Shown in pieces: positions 10,263 through 20,770 of a DNA stretch of 64,000 nucleotides. How positions within the stretch are numbered: position 1 is the stretch's first letter; each line of letters starts with the position of its first letter. Both the position numbers and the translations under genes were made by a program. This DNA is from Heterohyrax brucei. Lineage: Eukaryota; Chordata; Mammalia; Hyracoidea; Procaviidae. The notes under the pieces were generated by a model. The model worked only from the letters and a program-made list of their open reading frames with translations. It searched no databases and was not told where the DNA came from. The stretch spans positions 102,144,171 to 102,208,170 of the forward strand of contig CM053144.1 in NCBI GenBank assembly GCA_028571685.1, read 5' to 3'.

Positions 10263-10474
10263 ATTTAGTGGTGGAAATATCTGAAGTAAATTTAAAGGAA
10301 GAAATAAGACTAGAGATGGCTTTAGAATAATACAATGATTTAGATGGGAGAAAATAAGGAGAACAGTCTCAACATCAGAAATGGAGTTTGAAACAAGACA
10401 AGAATGGAACACTACAGAGATGGTTTTAAGCCACACACCATTTGTAACAAACTCCGTAGTGCCATTTTTAAAAA

Positions 10475-10935
10475 AATTTTTTTTATTGTAAGTGAAAGTT
10501 CACAATCCAAGTCAATTTTCCATATAAAACTCGAAGTACTCACCTTTCTGCAACTCTGTGCTCTCCCCACCCCATGACAGCACACTCTTCTTTTGCACTC
10601 CTCACTTTCAGTATCCACTCAACCAACACCTGACCCCTCCTCTCCACCCTCTCCTCCCCCCTCTAAAAAAAAACCAGTAGGACAGCCTCATATATATATT
10701 AAACCATGAAGTACCCACAGCACATGCCTCGCTGTGTGTCCTCAAGTCCAGTCCATTCTTTGTCTGAAGTGTTGACTTCAGTACTGGTTTCAGCTCTGCA
10801 CTAGAAGCAAGTCTAGGGACCATGTTCTCAGGGAACCCTCCAGGTTGTTGAACCATCAGTCCTGGGCTTTTCATTGAGTTCTTGATCTGGCCATCTCTTT
10901 TTCTTGTGCTATGTCAGGGACTCTACAGTGTGTCC
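10475..10935 (-). repeat. L1 3' UTR, minus strand
   Basis: Reverse of the L1 3' UTR seen at 31,080-31,384: 'attgtaagtgaaagttcaca', 'ctctccccaccccatgacag', 'ctggtttcagctctgcac'. Only the 3' UTR is present, a typical 5'-truncated copy. Confidence 0.85.
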
Positions 10936-11383
10936 TCATCACCTAAATGCCATTTTTAAAATAAATTAATGACACTATTCTTTATAATAATAATTTAAAG
11001 AAAAAAACACTAACTCATCATATGCATATGCTGCTTTTCAAGCTCTATAGGGATAAGGAACAACTATGACTGAGAAGAAGATATTAGAACTTCTATGGTT
11101 ACAATGGTTAGAAAACCAAACCTGATAAAAGTTTGCAACAGTGGTTATTATTATTATAGGATGGTCAGCAAAGCATCTGGCCTAGAAACAACAGGAACTT
11201 TATTGTTAGGCCATGTTCTTTTCTGCATCAGACAGTCTTCCACAAAAACACTTGTCTGGCCACAGCTCTCTGGCGCGTACTTCAGCTTTGCTTTTAACAA
11301 CAGTAGCAATACTGCATCCATGTGTAAAACTGTTGTGCAGTTTAAATGAGACAGCACATGTAAAACTCAATATAGCTCTTAAA
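10936..11383. other. Unassigned
   Basis: Single-copy-looking sequence. Overlapping frames on both strands at 11,095-11,422 are short and without known motifs. Confidence 0.45.
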
Positions 11384-11531
11384 ACAGTTAAGTCAATTCC
11401 AACTCATAGTGACCCTATATGACAGACTAGAGCTGTCCCATAGGGTTTCCAAAAGCAGCTGGTAGATTCGAACTGCCAACGTTTTGGTTAGTAGATGAGC
11501 TCTTATAAACACTATGCCACCAGGACTCCAA
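11384..11531 (-). repeat. AfroSINE with target-site duplication
   Basis: Full-length in reverse. CAATATAGCTCTTA before and CAATATGGTTCTTA after form a 14-bp duplicated target with two mismatches. Confidence 0.92.
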
Positions 11532-12289
11532 TATGGTTCTTAGCACTTAGTAAAAATTGACACAACCTGAACCCTTCTAAGTGGAATGTTTGAGGGGTAG
11601 GATGGGGAGACATGAGGAATGGCCCACACGATGGCAGTGTTTGAATGTAGCACTATAAGCTTGGAAGCAAGGTTTACCAAGGAATCTAAGAAATTCGAGG
11701 CAAATTCTGGAAAGTTAGAAGCATACATGAAATAAACAATTTGTGAGAAAGCAAACCTACAAACTTAGCAGGTTTACAATTCTGTTATAATCAGAACAAT
11801 CTGAACTCCGAAGACTATCTCTCCCTTTTATGATGACTAAGAAATTGTAGTGCTCCTTTCTTATCTCTTCTTACTTTAAATTGCCTGTGCTCCTTCTCTG
11901 ACTAACTAAATAATTAAATTTGGCTATTATCACTACTGATTCTTATGAAAAACAGGTTTGATCTAAAATGGAAGACTGTGCATATACTATTGCCCCCTCT
12001 GCATACCTAAACTGGTAGGTAAAACATTTAAAATAGTTAAATTCATAAGTGCATTGAAAAACAAGTTTAGCCATTGATGTTCCAGAACCTATGAGGATTT
12101 CCTGAAAAATGGCTAAGGGGCTGGACAGAAGAAAGGCATGGTAGCCCCAAACACCAACAAGACAGGCTGCTACAAAAGGCAGTAGCAACACTAAGAGTGT
12201 TCCTCTTCCAGATGTGGCACAAAGGAGTCCAGAGCTAAATCACAAAGTAATTGGAATAACACAAGAGCAAACCATCAAAGACTTAAACC
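11532..12289. other. Unassigned
   Basis: No repeat I can name. The minus-strand frame at 11,943-12,191 has a leucine-rich start but no family signature. Confidence 0.4.
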
Positions 12290-12775
12290 TTTTCTTGAGC
12301 CTTCTAATAGTGAAGTCATATACTTTTTATGACTGACTAATTTCACTCAGCATAATGTCTTCCAGATGACTCCATGTTATCAGATGGTTTCCAGGTTCAT
12401 CACTGTTATTTATCATTGTATGATATTCCATTGTGTGAATATACTAGTTTGTTTATCCATTCATCTGTTGATGGGCACCTAGGTTGATTCCTTCTTTTTG
12501 TTACTGTGGACAGTGCTTCAATAAACATTGGTGTGCATGTATCTATTTGTGTGACAGCCCTTACTTTTCTAGGTTGTATTCCAAGAAGTGGTATTGCTGG
12601 ATCATATGGTATTTCTATTTCTAGCCTTTTAAGAAAATGCCAGATTGATTTCCAAACTGATTGTATCATTTTCTTTTCCCACTAGCAGTGTAGAAGAGTT
12701 CCTGTTTCTCCACAACTTCTCCCAACATTTATTGTTTTGTGGTTTTGGGATTAATGCTAGCCTTGTTGAGGTGAG
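12290..12775 (-). repeat. L1 ORF2 C-terminal fragment
   Basis: The minus-strand frame (12,406-12,669) reads WKSIWHFLKRLEIEIPYDPA and then a PRCPSTDEWINKL segment, the conserved C-terminal part of L1 ORF2p. The 3' UTR and poly(A) are missing. Confidence 0.9.
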
Positions 12776-13129
12776 ATAGAGGAATTCTTAAGTTTAAAAG
12801 ATATATAGTGGAATGTTTATAGATAAAATTATAACTTCTGGCATTTGCTTCAAAATAGCAAAATGTTGATGAGGAAAGTGGGTGAAGATATAAATGGAAA
12901 AAAAACCCCAGCAGAATGATGATAATTGTCAAAGCACAGTGATGGACATGAATGTTCATTAGATGTTTCTGTCTACTTTGTCTGTATCAGAAGTTGTCCT
13001 GAAAACAGTCTATAGGGTCTAACTGTGGTAAAAGGAAAGAAATTAGACTCAGGCAGAAGTTGCAGCCTGGGCTCTGCCAAGCTGATTCATCTGAAGAAGA
13101 CATTGGTTTAAAAGCTGACCAGAGAAACT
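12776..13129. other. No recognised feature
   Basis: Ordinary AT-rich sequence. A short minus frame at 12,729-12,959 overlaps the L1 edge. Confidence 0.45.
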
Positions 13130-13374
13130 ATATGCAAATATTTCTAGCAACTTTGTTTGTAATGGCCAAAGAGTAACAGGAACCTCAAACATTCTTCAAC
13201 AGGTGAATGATTAAGCAAACTATAGTACATTTGTATCATAGATGCAACTCAGAGAAAAAAAAAAGGAACTAATTACTGCTACACACAACAACCTGGGTGG
13301 ATCTCAAGGTTATTATACTGAGTAAACAAGGCCAGTTTCTAAAGGTCACATACAACGTGATTCCATTTATGTAA

Positions 13375-13790
13375 CTGTCTGTTACAGATGTAATGAAATG
13401 CTGCAACTGGATAGTTTTAGAGAATTCATTTGTTTTTCTCAGTTCTAGAAGCTAGAAGTCTACATTCAGGACATAGTCTCTAGGGGGAAGTCCTTTGTTC
13501 TCTTTCAGTTCCTAAAAGCTGTGAGCAACCTCTGGCAGTCTTGGGTTTGTAGATGCATCTCTCTTGATTTTTACATGATATATTCCCTCTGTGGATGTGT
13601 CTCTCTGTGATTCTACTTTCCTTTATAAGACACCATTCAGAAAGGATCAGGTTTAATGCCGACCACACTCTGATATGGCCTCATTAACATACAAAAGGAA
13701 AATACCTATTTTCGAACAGGATCACATTCACAGATACAGGGGTTAAGACTTCAGCGTATTTTGGGAAGACACAGTTCCACCTATAGCAAT
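13375..13790 (-). repeat. MaLR-like LTR fragment
   Basis: Reverse of a MaLR-type LTR: 'cagttctagaagctagaagt', 'cctcattaacatac', 'gatcacattcacagatacag', 'gggaagacacagttcc'. It is related to the elements at 46,571 and 54,314. No internal viral sequence is present. Confidence 0.6.
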
Positions 13791-13895
13791 AACAGATGGA
13801 GCACAGATTAGTGTTTGCCAAGGGTTAGAGGAGACAGGGCAGATCTAGGTATGACTATAAAAGGGTAGTATGAGGAAACTGTTCGTCGTAATCAG

Positions 13896-13935
13896 TTATC
13901 ATGGCATCAATTCTGACTAATAGCAACTCTGTGGG
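13896..13935 (-). repeat. Tail-only SINE insertion with 8-bp target duplication
   Basis: Forty bases of AfroSINE tail in reverse ('ggcatcaattctgactaata') sit inside the L1. GTAATCAG is repeated exactly at 13,888-13,895 and 13,936-13,943. This looks like a true, extremely 5'-truncated retroposition. Confidence 0.85.
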
Positions 13936-14088
13936 GTAATCAGGTATCTTAATTGTGGTGGTGGTTACATGAAATCTGGATTCCAGGAGAATTAAAACCA
14001 TTTCTAAAATAGAGGAGTATGTGCTGTGACTTGCATAACAGTTTCTCCTTGGTAATTTTGTCATTGTTTCTCCTAAATCTACTGATCT

Positions 14089-14516
14089 CTGTATTGATAT
14101 TGCATTTTATCTATAGATTGCTTTGGGTCAAATAGGCATTTTCACAATATTAAGTCTTCCTGTCTGTGAACAAGGTAGGTTTCTCCATTTACGTACATCT
14201 CTTTTGGTTTCTTGTAGTAAAGTCTTGTAGTTTTCTTTGTATAGGTCTTTTACATCTCTGATTAGATTTATCCATAGGTATTTTATCTTCTTAAGGGCTG
14301 CTGGGAAACCCTAGTGATATAGTCCGTTAAGTGCTACATCTGCTAACCAAAAGGTCAGCAGTGCAAAGTCACCAGGTGCTCCTTGGAAACTTTATGGAGC
14401 AGTTCTACTCTGACCTCTAGAGGTGCTATAAGTCATACCTGACTTGATGGTAATGGGGTTTTTTTTGAGGACTATTGTACCTTCCAAGTTTTCCTGATTG
14501 TCCCTGGGTCATTCAG
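14089..14516 (-). repeat. Left arm of inverted duplication 2
   Basis: A block of L1 ORF2, an AfroSINE, and a short unique/RTE piece that is repeated in reverse at 14,829-15,251. The L1/SINE junction and the SINE/flank junction are the same in both arms, so this is a duplication and not two independent insertions. Identity is about 87% in the L1 part. Confidence 0.88.
14307..14472 (+). repeat. AfroSINE in left arm
   Basis: Head 'aaaccctagtgatatagtcc', middle 'gagcagttctactctgacct', tail 'cctgacttgatggtaatggg' plus T-run. It is the mirror copy of the SINE at 14,874-15,037. Confidence 0.9.
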
Positions 14517-14828
14517 TACTCAATTCAGTCTCACTATTACATATTTAGATCAACAGGAAAGGAAAAAAGGGCCAAAGTGGATGACAGGAGAGACTGTGAA
14601 ACTTGCTCTTGAACTTAGATTAGCTAAGGCAAACAGAATACAGGATGAAGAGCTGAACAGAAAATTTCAAAGGGTACTCCAAGAAGACAAAATATTATAA
14701 TGACATGTGCAAGACCTGTAGTTAGAAAACCAAAAATAAGAACAAATTCAGTATTTTTCAAGCTGAATGAACTGAAGAAAATACTAAAATCTGTTTACAG
14801 TCGTTAAGGATTCTATGGGCAAAATGTT

Positions 14829-15251
14829 GAATGACTCAGGGCAATGAAAAAGACTTGGAAGGTACAATAGCCCTCCAAAAAAAACCCACTGCCATCAAGC
14901 CCGGTCTGACTCATAGCGACCCTAGAGGTCAGAGTAGAACTGCCCCATAGAGTGTCCAAGGAGCACCTGGAAAATTTGAACTGCTGACCTTTTGGTTAGC
15001 AGACACAGCACTTAACCCACTACACCACCAGGATTTCCCAGTGGCCCTCAAGAAGGTAAAATACCTACAAATAAATCTAATCAGAGATTTGAAAGACCTA
15101 TACAAAGAAAACTACAAGACTTTATTACAAGAGACCAAAAGAGACCTATGTAAGTGGAGAAGCCTACCTTGTTCATGGACAGGAAAATCTAATACTGTGA
15201 AAATGTCTGTTCTACCCAAAGCAATCTATAGATACAATGCAATCCCAATAC
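14829..15251 (+). repeat. Right arm of inverted duplication 2
   Basis: It pairs with 14,089-14,516 over a 312-bp loop of RTE sequence. The L1 continues uninterrupted to the right of this arm, so this is the likely original and the left arm the inverted copy. Confidence 0.88.
14874..15037 (-). repeat. AfroSINE in right arm
   Basis: Full-length in reverse. Probable target sites AATAGCCCTCCA and AGTGGCCCTCAA show it landed in the L1 segment 'atagcccccaagaag'. Confidence 0.92.
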
Positions 15252-17067
15252 AAATTCCAATGGCATTTTTTATTGAGATGGAGAGACAAATGAGAAACCT
15301 CACACTATCTGACTTTAGAACCTATTACACTGCCATAGTAGTCAAAACAGCCTGGTTCTGGTACAAAAACAGATACATAGAACAGTGGGAGAGAATTGAG
15401 AATCTAGATATAACATTGTCTACCTATGGGCAGCTGATATTTGATAAAGGTCCAAAGTCCATAGACTGGGGAAAGGATAGTCATTTTAACAAACAGTGTT
15501 AGCATAACTGGATATCTATCTGCAAAAAAAAAAAAAATGAAAGAAGACTCATATCTCACATAATTCACAAAGACTAACTCAAAATGGATCAAAGACCTAA
15601 ATATAAAATCTAAAATGATAAAGATCATAGAAGAAAAAAAAAGGACAATATCAGGAGTACTAATACACAGCATAAACAGACTACAAAATATTACCAACAA
15701 TGCACAAACACCAGAAGAGAAAGTCAATTACTGGGAACTCCTAAAAATCAAACACTTAGGTTTATTCAAAGACTTCACCAGAAGAGTAGAAGACCGTGTA
15801 AAAACTGGGAAAGAATTTTTGGCTACCACAAATCTGATCATCATCTAATCTCCATAATCTACAAGGTACTAAAAAACCTCAACAAGAAAAAGACAAATAA
15901 CCTAACTAATGAATGGACAAAGGATATGAACAATCACTGCACCAAAGAAGATATTCACAATGCTAGCAGGTACATAAAGAAATGCTAGGTCGCCATGAGT
16001 CGGATCCGACTCGACGGCACTTGGCTTGGCATGATCATTAGCCATTAGAGAAATCCAAATCAAAACTACGGTGAGATACCATCTCATCTCAACAAAGCTG
16101 TCATTAACCCAAGAAAAACAAAACAATAAATGTTGGAGAGGCTGTGGAGAAACTAGAACTCTTGTACATTGCTAGTGAGAATGTAAAATGGTACAGACAC
16201 TTTGGAAATTGATTCAGTCTTTTCATAAAAAAGTGAGAAATAGAAATATCATATAATCCAGCAATCCTACTTTTTGGAATATATGCTAGCAAAATAAGGG
16301 CTGTCACATGAACAGATATGTGCACACCAATATTTCTTGCAGCACTATCCATAATAGGAAAAAGAATCAACCTAGATGCTCATCAACAGAAGAATGGCTA
16401 AGCAAACTATGGTATATTCACACAGTGGAATACTATGAAATGATAAACAGCAATGAGAATCTTAGGAAACATGGAATCCATCTGGAAGATACTGTGCTGA
16501 GTGAAACTAGTCAGTAGCAAAAGGACAAATATTGTAAGAGACCACTATTATAAGGACTTAAGAAAAAGTTTAAATATACAAGAAAATAATCTCTGCTAGT
16601 CACAAGGATGAGGAGGGAGGAAGAATGGTATTTATAAATTAGATAATAAATGGGAATTGGGTTAGGTGAAGGGAGTGACAGTACATAGCAGAAGGGAGGT
16701 TAGCACAACTGGACTACACCGAAAGCTAAAATGTTTTCTAAATACAATCCAACATTTTGAAGGACAGAGTAGCAGGGACAGGGGTCTGGAAACCCCAGTT
16801 TCAGGGGGACATCAAGGCTAATTGGCACAACTAAGTGTTTTTCTTTTTAAGAAAAGGTTCTGCCTACCACTTTGGTGAGTGAAACCTCGGGTTCTGAAAG
16901 CTAGCAAGCACCATCTAAGTAGCATCAATTTGTCCCAGTCCACCTGGAGGAGAGGAGAATGAAGTCCATCAAAGATATAAGGAGACTGTAAGCTCAGCAG
17001 GCAGACAGTACCATATGATCCAGTGACTATATCAGCATTGAAGTAGAACTGGATGGTGCCTGGCCAT
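15038..17067 (+). repeat. L1, 5' and 3' truncated
   Basis: ORF2 relics: 15,041-15,502 encodes the thumb-like region ([20 protein letters not shown]), 15,615-15,848 the next segment, and 16,308-16,517 the C-terminal 'QPRCSSTEEWLSKLW' piece in another frame. The 3' UTR begins near 16,520 and stops at 17,067 inside the UTR with no poly(A). It joins RTE sequence abruptly with about 20 bp of RTE lost, which suggests a later deletion over the 3' junction. Confidence 0.9.
15987..16029 (+). repeat. Micro-SINE: tail-only piece with TTGGC end
   Basis: Forty-three bases, GTCGCCATGAGTCGG through GACGGCACTTGGCTTGG, split the L1 text 'gaaatgct|catgatcattag'. It holds the perfect palindrome GAGTCGGATCCGACTC. 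I find no clear target-site duplication. Confidence 0.85.
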
Positions 17068-18161
17068 GGAAAGAATACACAGAGTCACTGTACCAAAAAG
17101 AATTAGTTAATGTTTAACTATTTCAGGAAGTAGCTTATGGTCAAGAACTAGATGGTAATAAAGGAAGAGGTCCAAGCTGCATGGAAGGCACTGGCAAAAA
17201 TCAAGGCTCCAGGAATTGATGGAGTATTAATTCAGATGTTTCAGCAAACAGGTGCGGTGCTAAAAGTACTCACTTGTCTATTGCAAGAAATTTGAAAGAC
17301 AGCTACCTGGCCTACTGTTTGGAAGAAATCCATATTTGTGTCCCTTCCAAAGAAAGGTGATCCAACAGACTGTGAAAATTATCACACTGAAGTAAACTTT
17401 TGTTCAAGATATTTAAAAAACAGTTGCAGTAGTACAACCACTGGGAACTGCCAGAAATTCAAGCTAGATTCAGAAGAGAACATGGAACGTGGCATACCAT
17501 TGCTGATGTCAGATGGATCCCGGCTGAAAGGAGAGAATACCAGAAAGATGTTTATCTATATTTTCTTGACTATGCAAAGACATTTGACTGTGTGGCTCAT
17601 AATGAACTATGGATAACATTTTGAAGGACGGAAATCCAGAACACTTAACTGTGCTCACGCAGAGCCTGTACATGGATCTAGACGCAATTGTTTGAACAGA
17701 ACAGGGGGATACTGTATGGTTGAAAATCAGGAAAGCTGTATGTCAGGATAGCATCCTTTCACCATACTTATTTAATCTCTATGCTGAGCAAATAATCTGA
17801 GAAACTGGACTATATGAAGAAGAATTGGGTGTTAGGATTGGAGGAAAACTCATTGCAGTTTGTTACCTGTGATATACAGGTGACACAGTGTTGTCTACTG
17901 AAATGGAAGAGGAATTGAAGCAGTTACTTAGAAGATTAAAGACTAAAGCCTTCAGTATGGATTATACCTCAACTTAAAGAAAGCAAAAATTCTCACAAGT
18001 GGCCAACAGGCAACAATATGATAAGTGGAGAAAATACTGAAATTGTCACGGATTTCATTTTACTTGGATGCACAATCAACACCCGTGGAAGCAGCAGTGG
18101 AGAAATCAAATAACATATCACATTATGCAAATCTGTTTGAAGACTATTTTCTGTCACCTCA

Positions 18162-18217
18162 AAAAAAAAACCATTGCCATTGAGTTGATTCCAACTCCCA
18201 GTGATTCTACAGTCAGG
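18162..18217 (-). repeat. Tail-only SINE piece at an RTE deletion
   Basis: A-run then 'cattgccattgagttgatt' and 'ccaactcccagtgattctac' replace about 65 bp of RTE text. CACCTCA occurs on both sides (18,155 and 18,218), but both can be native RTE 'tcacct' sites, so a filler at a deletion fits as well as a target-site duplication. Confidence 0.7.
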
Positions 18218-18612
18218 CACCTCATATGCATACAAAACTGGATAAAGAACAAGGAACAATGAAGAAGAATTGAATTATGGTATTGGGGAATAATTTTGAA
18301 AATATAACATAGACCATAAGGAGAATGAGCAAGTCTGTCTTAGAAGAAGTACGGCCAGAATTCTGCCAACAAAAACAGCTTCATCTCACATACTTTGGAC
18401 ATATCAGTAAGAGGGGCCAAAACCTGAAGAAGGCCATCATGTTTGGTAAATGGTCAGTGAACAAAAAGAAGACTATGGAATGTGGTTACTACAATGGGCT
18501 TGAGCATAGCAATGACTATAAATACGGTGCAGGACAGGACAGTGTTTCAGTCATTGTCGGTACTTCGCTATGAGTCAGAACTGACTCTACAGCACCTAAC
18601 AGCAACATATTT

Positions 18613-18837
18613 AGATTACTGAATAACAACAATAAAAAATAAGTACACCCAAAATAAAAAACATGGAAGTCAGTGTGGTTCTGGGTCTGTCAACTCTCAC
18701 CATTAATTACCATTCTCTACTTTTCCTGAGTACCTTTCAGTTTGGAAGGTTTTTCAGCATTCTCTGTTTCCTGTCATGATTCTGATTCTGTCCAAAAACA
18801 ATGCAAAAGAAGTAGAGGCTTACATTATTTTTCAAAC
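18613..18837. other. No recognised feature
   Basis: Single-copy-looking AT-rich sequence after the RTE end. Confidence 0.5.
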
Positions 18838-18925
18838 ACTTAAAACTGAAGAAGGTGAAACTCAAAGAGATTCAGTGATTTGTTCAAGGTCACTGAGCCA
18901 GTGAAAGAACTCTTATTTCCCCTAT
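18838..18925 (-). repeat. MIR core fragment
   Basis: 'gaaggtgaaactcaaagag', 'tgttcaaggtcactgagcc' follow the reverse MIR core. Confidence 0.7.
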
Positions 18926-19410
18926 CAGGAGAGAAATTAGAAAAGATAACCCTGAGGAATGCCCTCTAATGATCTCCCATTAGCTAAATAGCACAGGTTG
19001 ACTTCTTCCTCTCAAATCCCGTTGCACTTACCATCTATAAAATTCACTTGAGCTCTTCCTCAACTTTTGCCATATCTTTAAGTGTTTAGTGAGTAAGTGA
19101 ATGTTGTGTGTTTTAATTCCCTCATTACTCAGTATGAGTATTAGAAACAGGAATCTAGACTTTTATATCACCACAAATTTAGTACAATAACATACTCTAA
19201 ATACATTATTTTTTATTTGAAATTAATTAGAGTATTTAATAGTAAAGATGGAAAATATACACCTTGGTTCTAAAAAGATAAGAGAAAAAAAAAGTAAAAA
19301 TTTAGTAGAATTAAGCTGAGTAGTTTCTTGACTACTGAATCCAGGTTTCATTATCAATATTTTAATCATGTTTTTCCAAAGCATTTAATTCTCTTACACT
19401 TTTCGTTGAA
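18926..19410. other. No recognised feature
   Basis: AT-rich; no frame or repeat that I can support. Confidence 0.5.
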
Positions 19411-19562
19411 TGGAAACCCTGCTGTAGTGGTTAAGTGCTATGTCTGCTGACCTTTCCAGTCCACTAGAGGCTCCTTGGAAACTCTATGGATTAGTTCTAT
19501 TCTGTCCTATAGGCTCTGTATGAGTCAGAATTGACTCGACAACAGTGAGTTTGGTGTTTAGC
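19411..19562 (+). repeat. AfroSINE
   Basis: Head 'ggaaaccctgctgtagtggt', middle 'tctattctgtcctatagg', tail 'gagtcagaattgactcgaca'. Confidence 0.92.
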
Positions 19563-19849
19563 TTGTCTTGTTGAATATGTCCACCTTAAACATAACCCTG
19601 CATCACCCTGAAAGTCCACCTTCCCACTTTACATTGGTTAGGTCAGAGAAAAACCAAGAGCTGAGACTTATTGGTATTCATAGTAAATGTCATAGGTCAT
19701 ATGTCCATCACTGGAACAATTACTGTGGCCAGAGAAATGGAGTAAACTGATAAGCTTAAAAGTGGTCATGTGTTCCACAATAGAACCGGATATGGTGTTA
19801 ATTTCCCTATAATCACATGGATCCCTAAATGAATATTAGAAGCTATTTG

Positions 19850-20016
19850 AACACTGATGACATAGTGGTTAAGTGTCATGTCTGCTAACCAAAAGATCAG
19901 CAGTTCAAATCCGCCAGGTGCTCCTTGGAAACAATGGGGCAATTCTACTCTGTCCTATAGGGTTATTGTGGGTTGGAATCAACTCAACGGCAGTGAGTTT
20001 GGTTTGGTTTTATAGG
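19850..20016 (+). repeat. AfroSINE
   Basis: Head 'acatagtggttaagtgtc', B box 'cagttcaaatccgcc', tail 'ggaatcaactcaacggcagt' with TTTGG-rich end. Confidence 0.93.
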
Positions 20017-20099
20017 AAAGAGGGAAACAGCTGCTATGGAAACAACTAACATACGACCTCAGCTGCATCAAGGCAAATTCATAATTTCCAGCTTGTATA

Positions 20100-20770
20100 G
20101 GATTTTTGCTAATTATTCTTTCTACTTACTTTTCAGACTCTACTGGGTACATTTCCTCAACTGATTCACTTAATCAAGACTTTACATAAATTTGAACAAA
20201 ACTCACTCCAACTGATGCCACTTGACCAGTACCTCATTTTATCTCCCCTCAGAGCCAAGCACTTGAAGTCACATCCACTGTATTGTCTTGCTCATTTCGA
20301 CTCTACTCCTCAAACAACAGAAAGCTGATTTTCCAACTGCTTCTCCTTTTGCTCTTAATGACATCTTATTTGCAACTTTCTTTCATCTGACCAGTATTTA
20401 AAGATCTGTTCTTCTTCCTTTATTTTGACTCTACCTATTCTGTCTGAATGATTGATCACACGCATTCCTACAACTTTAGATACTACCACATATATGCTCA
20501 ATACTGTAAAATCTTTATATTTCTTCTTAGCAGTGGACTGAAATTGTTGGCTTTCCACTTCAATGTCCTATTGGAAATTCAAACTTTTTGTATTTTCAGG
20601 TTACCCTAAATCCTTAACTGTTTCATGTCTTGGTGAAGAGCCCTATCAGCAAGATCATCATAAGCCTTGATACCTAAGTCTTCCTCAGACTCCCTACTTA
20701 ATCAGCCACCAAATTGTGTTTATTCCTTAACCACTTTGGAATTTATTCTCTTACCTCCATCCTGAAAGAG
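20100..20770 (+). repeat. L2 LINE fragment (probable)
   Basis: Several blocks resemble the L2 ORF2 end in order: 'ctaccacatatatgctcaat', 'ttccacttcaatgtcctatt', 'gatacctaagtcttcctcag'. Decayed, with no open frame. Confidence 0.45.

Larger units (their letters stand above)
13130..14060 (+). repeat. Old L1 3' end, split by an LTR
   Basis: L1M-like text at 13,130-13,374 ('tcttcaacaggtgaatgatt', 'gattccatttatgtaac') resumes at 13,791-14,060 ('gtttgccaagggttagagg', 'ttgtggtggtggttac'). The LTR-like element between has near-matching sites GTTACAGATG and ATAACAGATG at its edges. Confidence 0.75.
14517..18612 (+). repeat. RTE (BovB-like) LINE, interrupted by L1
   Basis: RTE text at 14,517-14,842 ('ggattctatgggcaaaatg' at its end) resumes at 17,068 ('aaagaatacacagagtcact') and runs to the tail at 18,612. 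Reverse-transcriptase-like pieces are visible (17,210-17,250, 'aggaattgatgga'), but the active-site segment near 17,868 reads YTGD with a stop before it, so the copy is dead. The end, CTATGAGTCAGAACTGACTC then CAGCACCTAACAGCAAC, is the tail also used by the SINEs. Confidence 0.88.
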
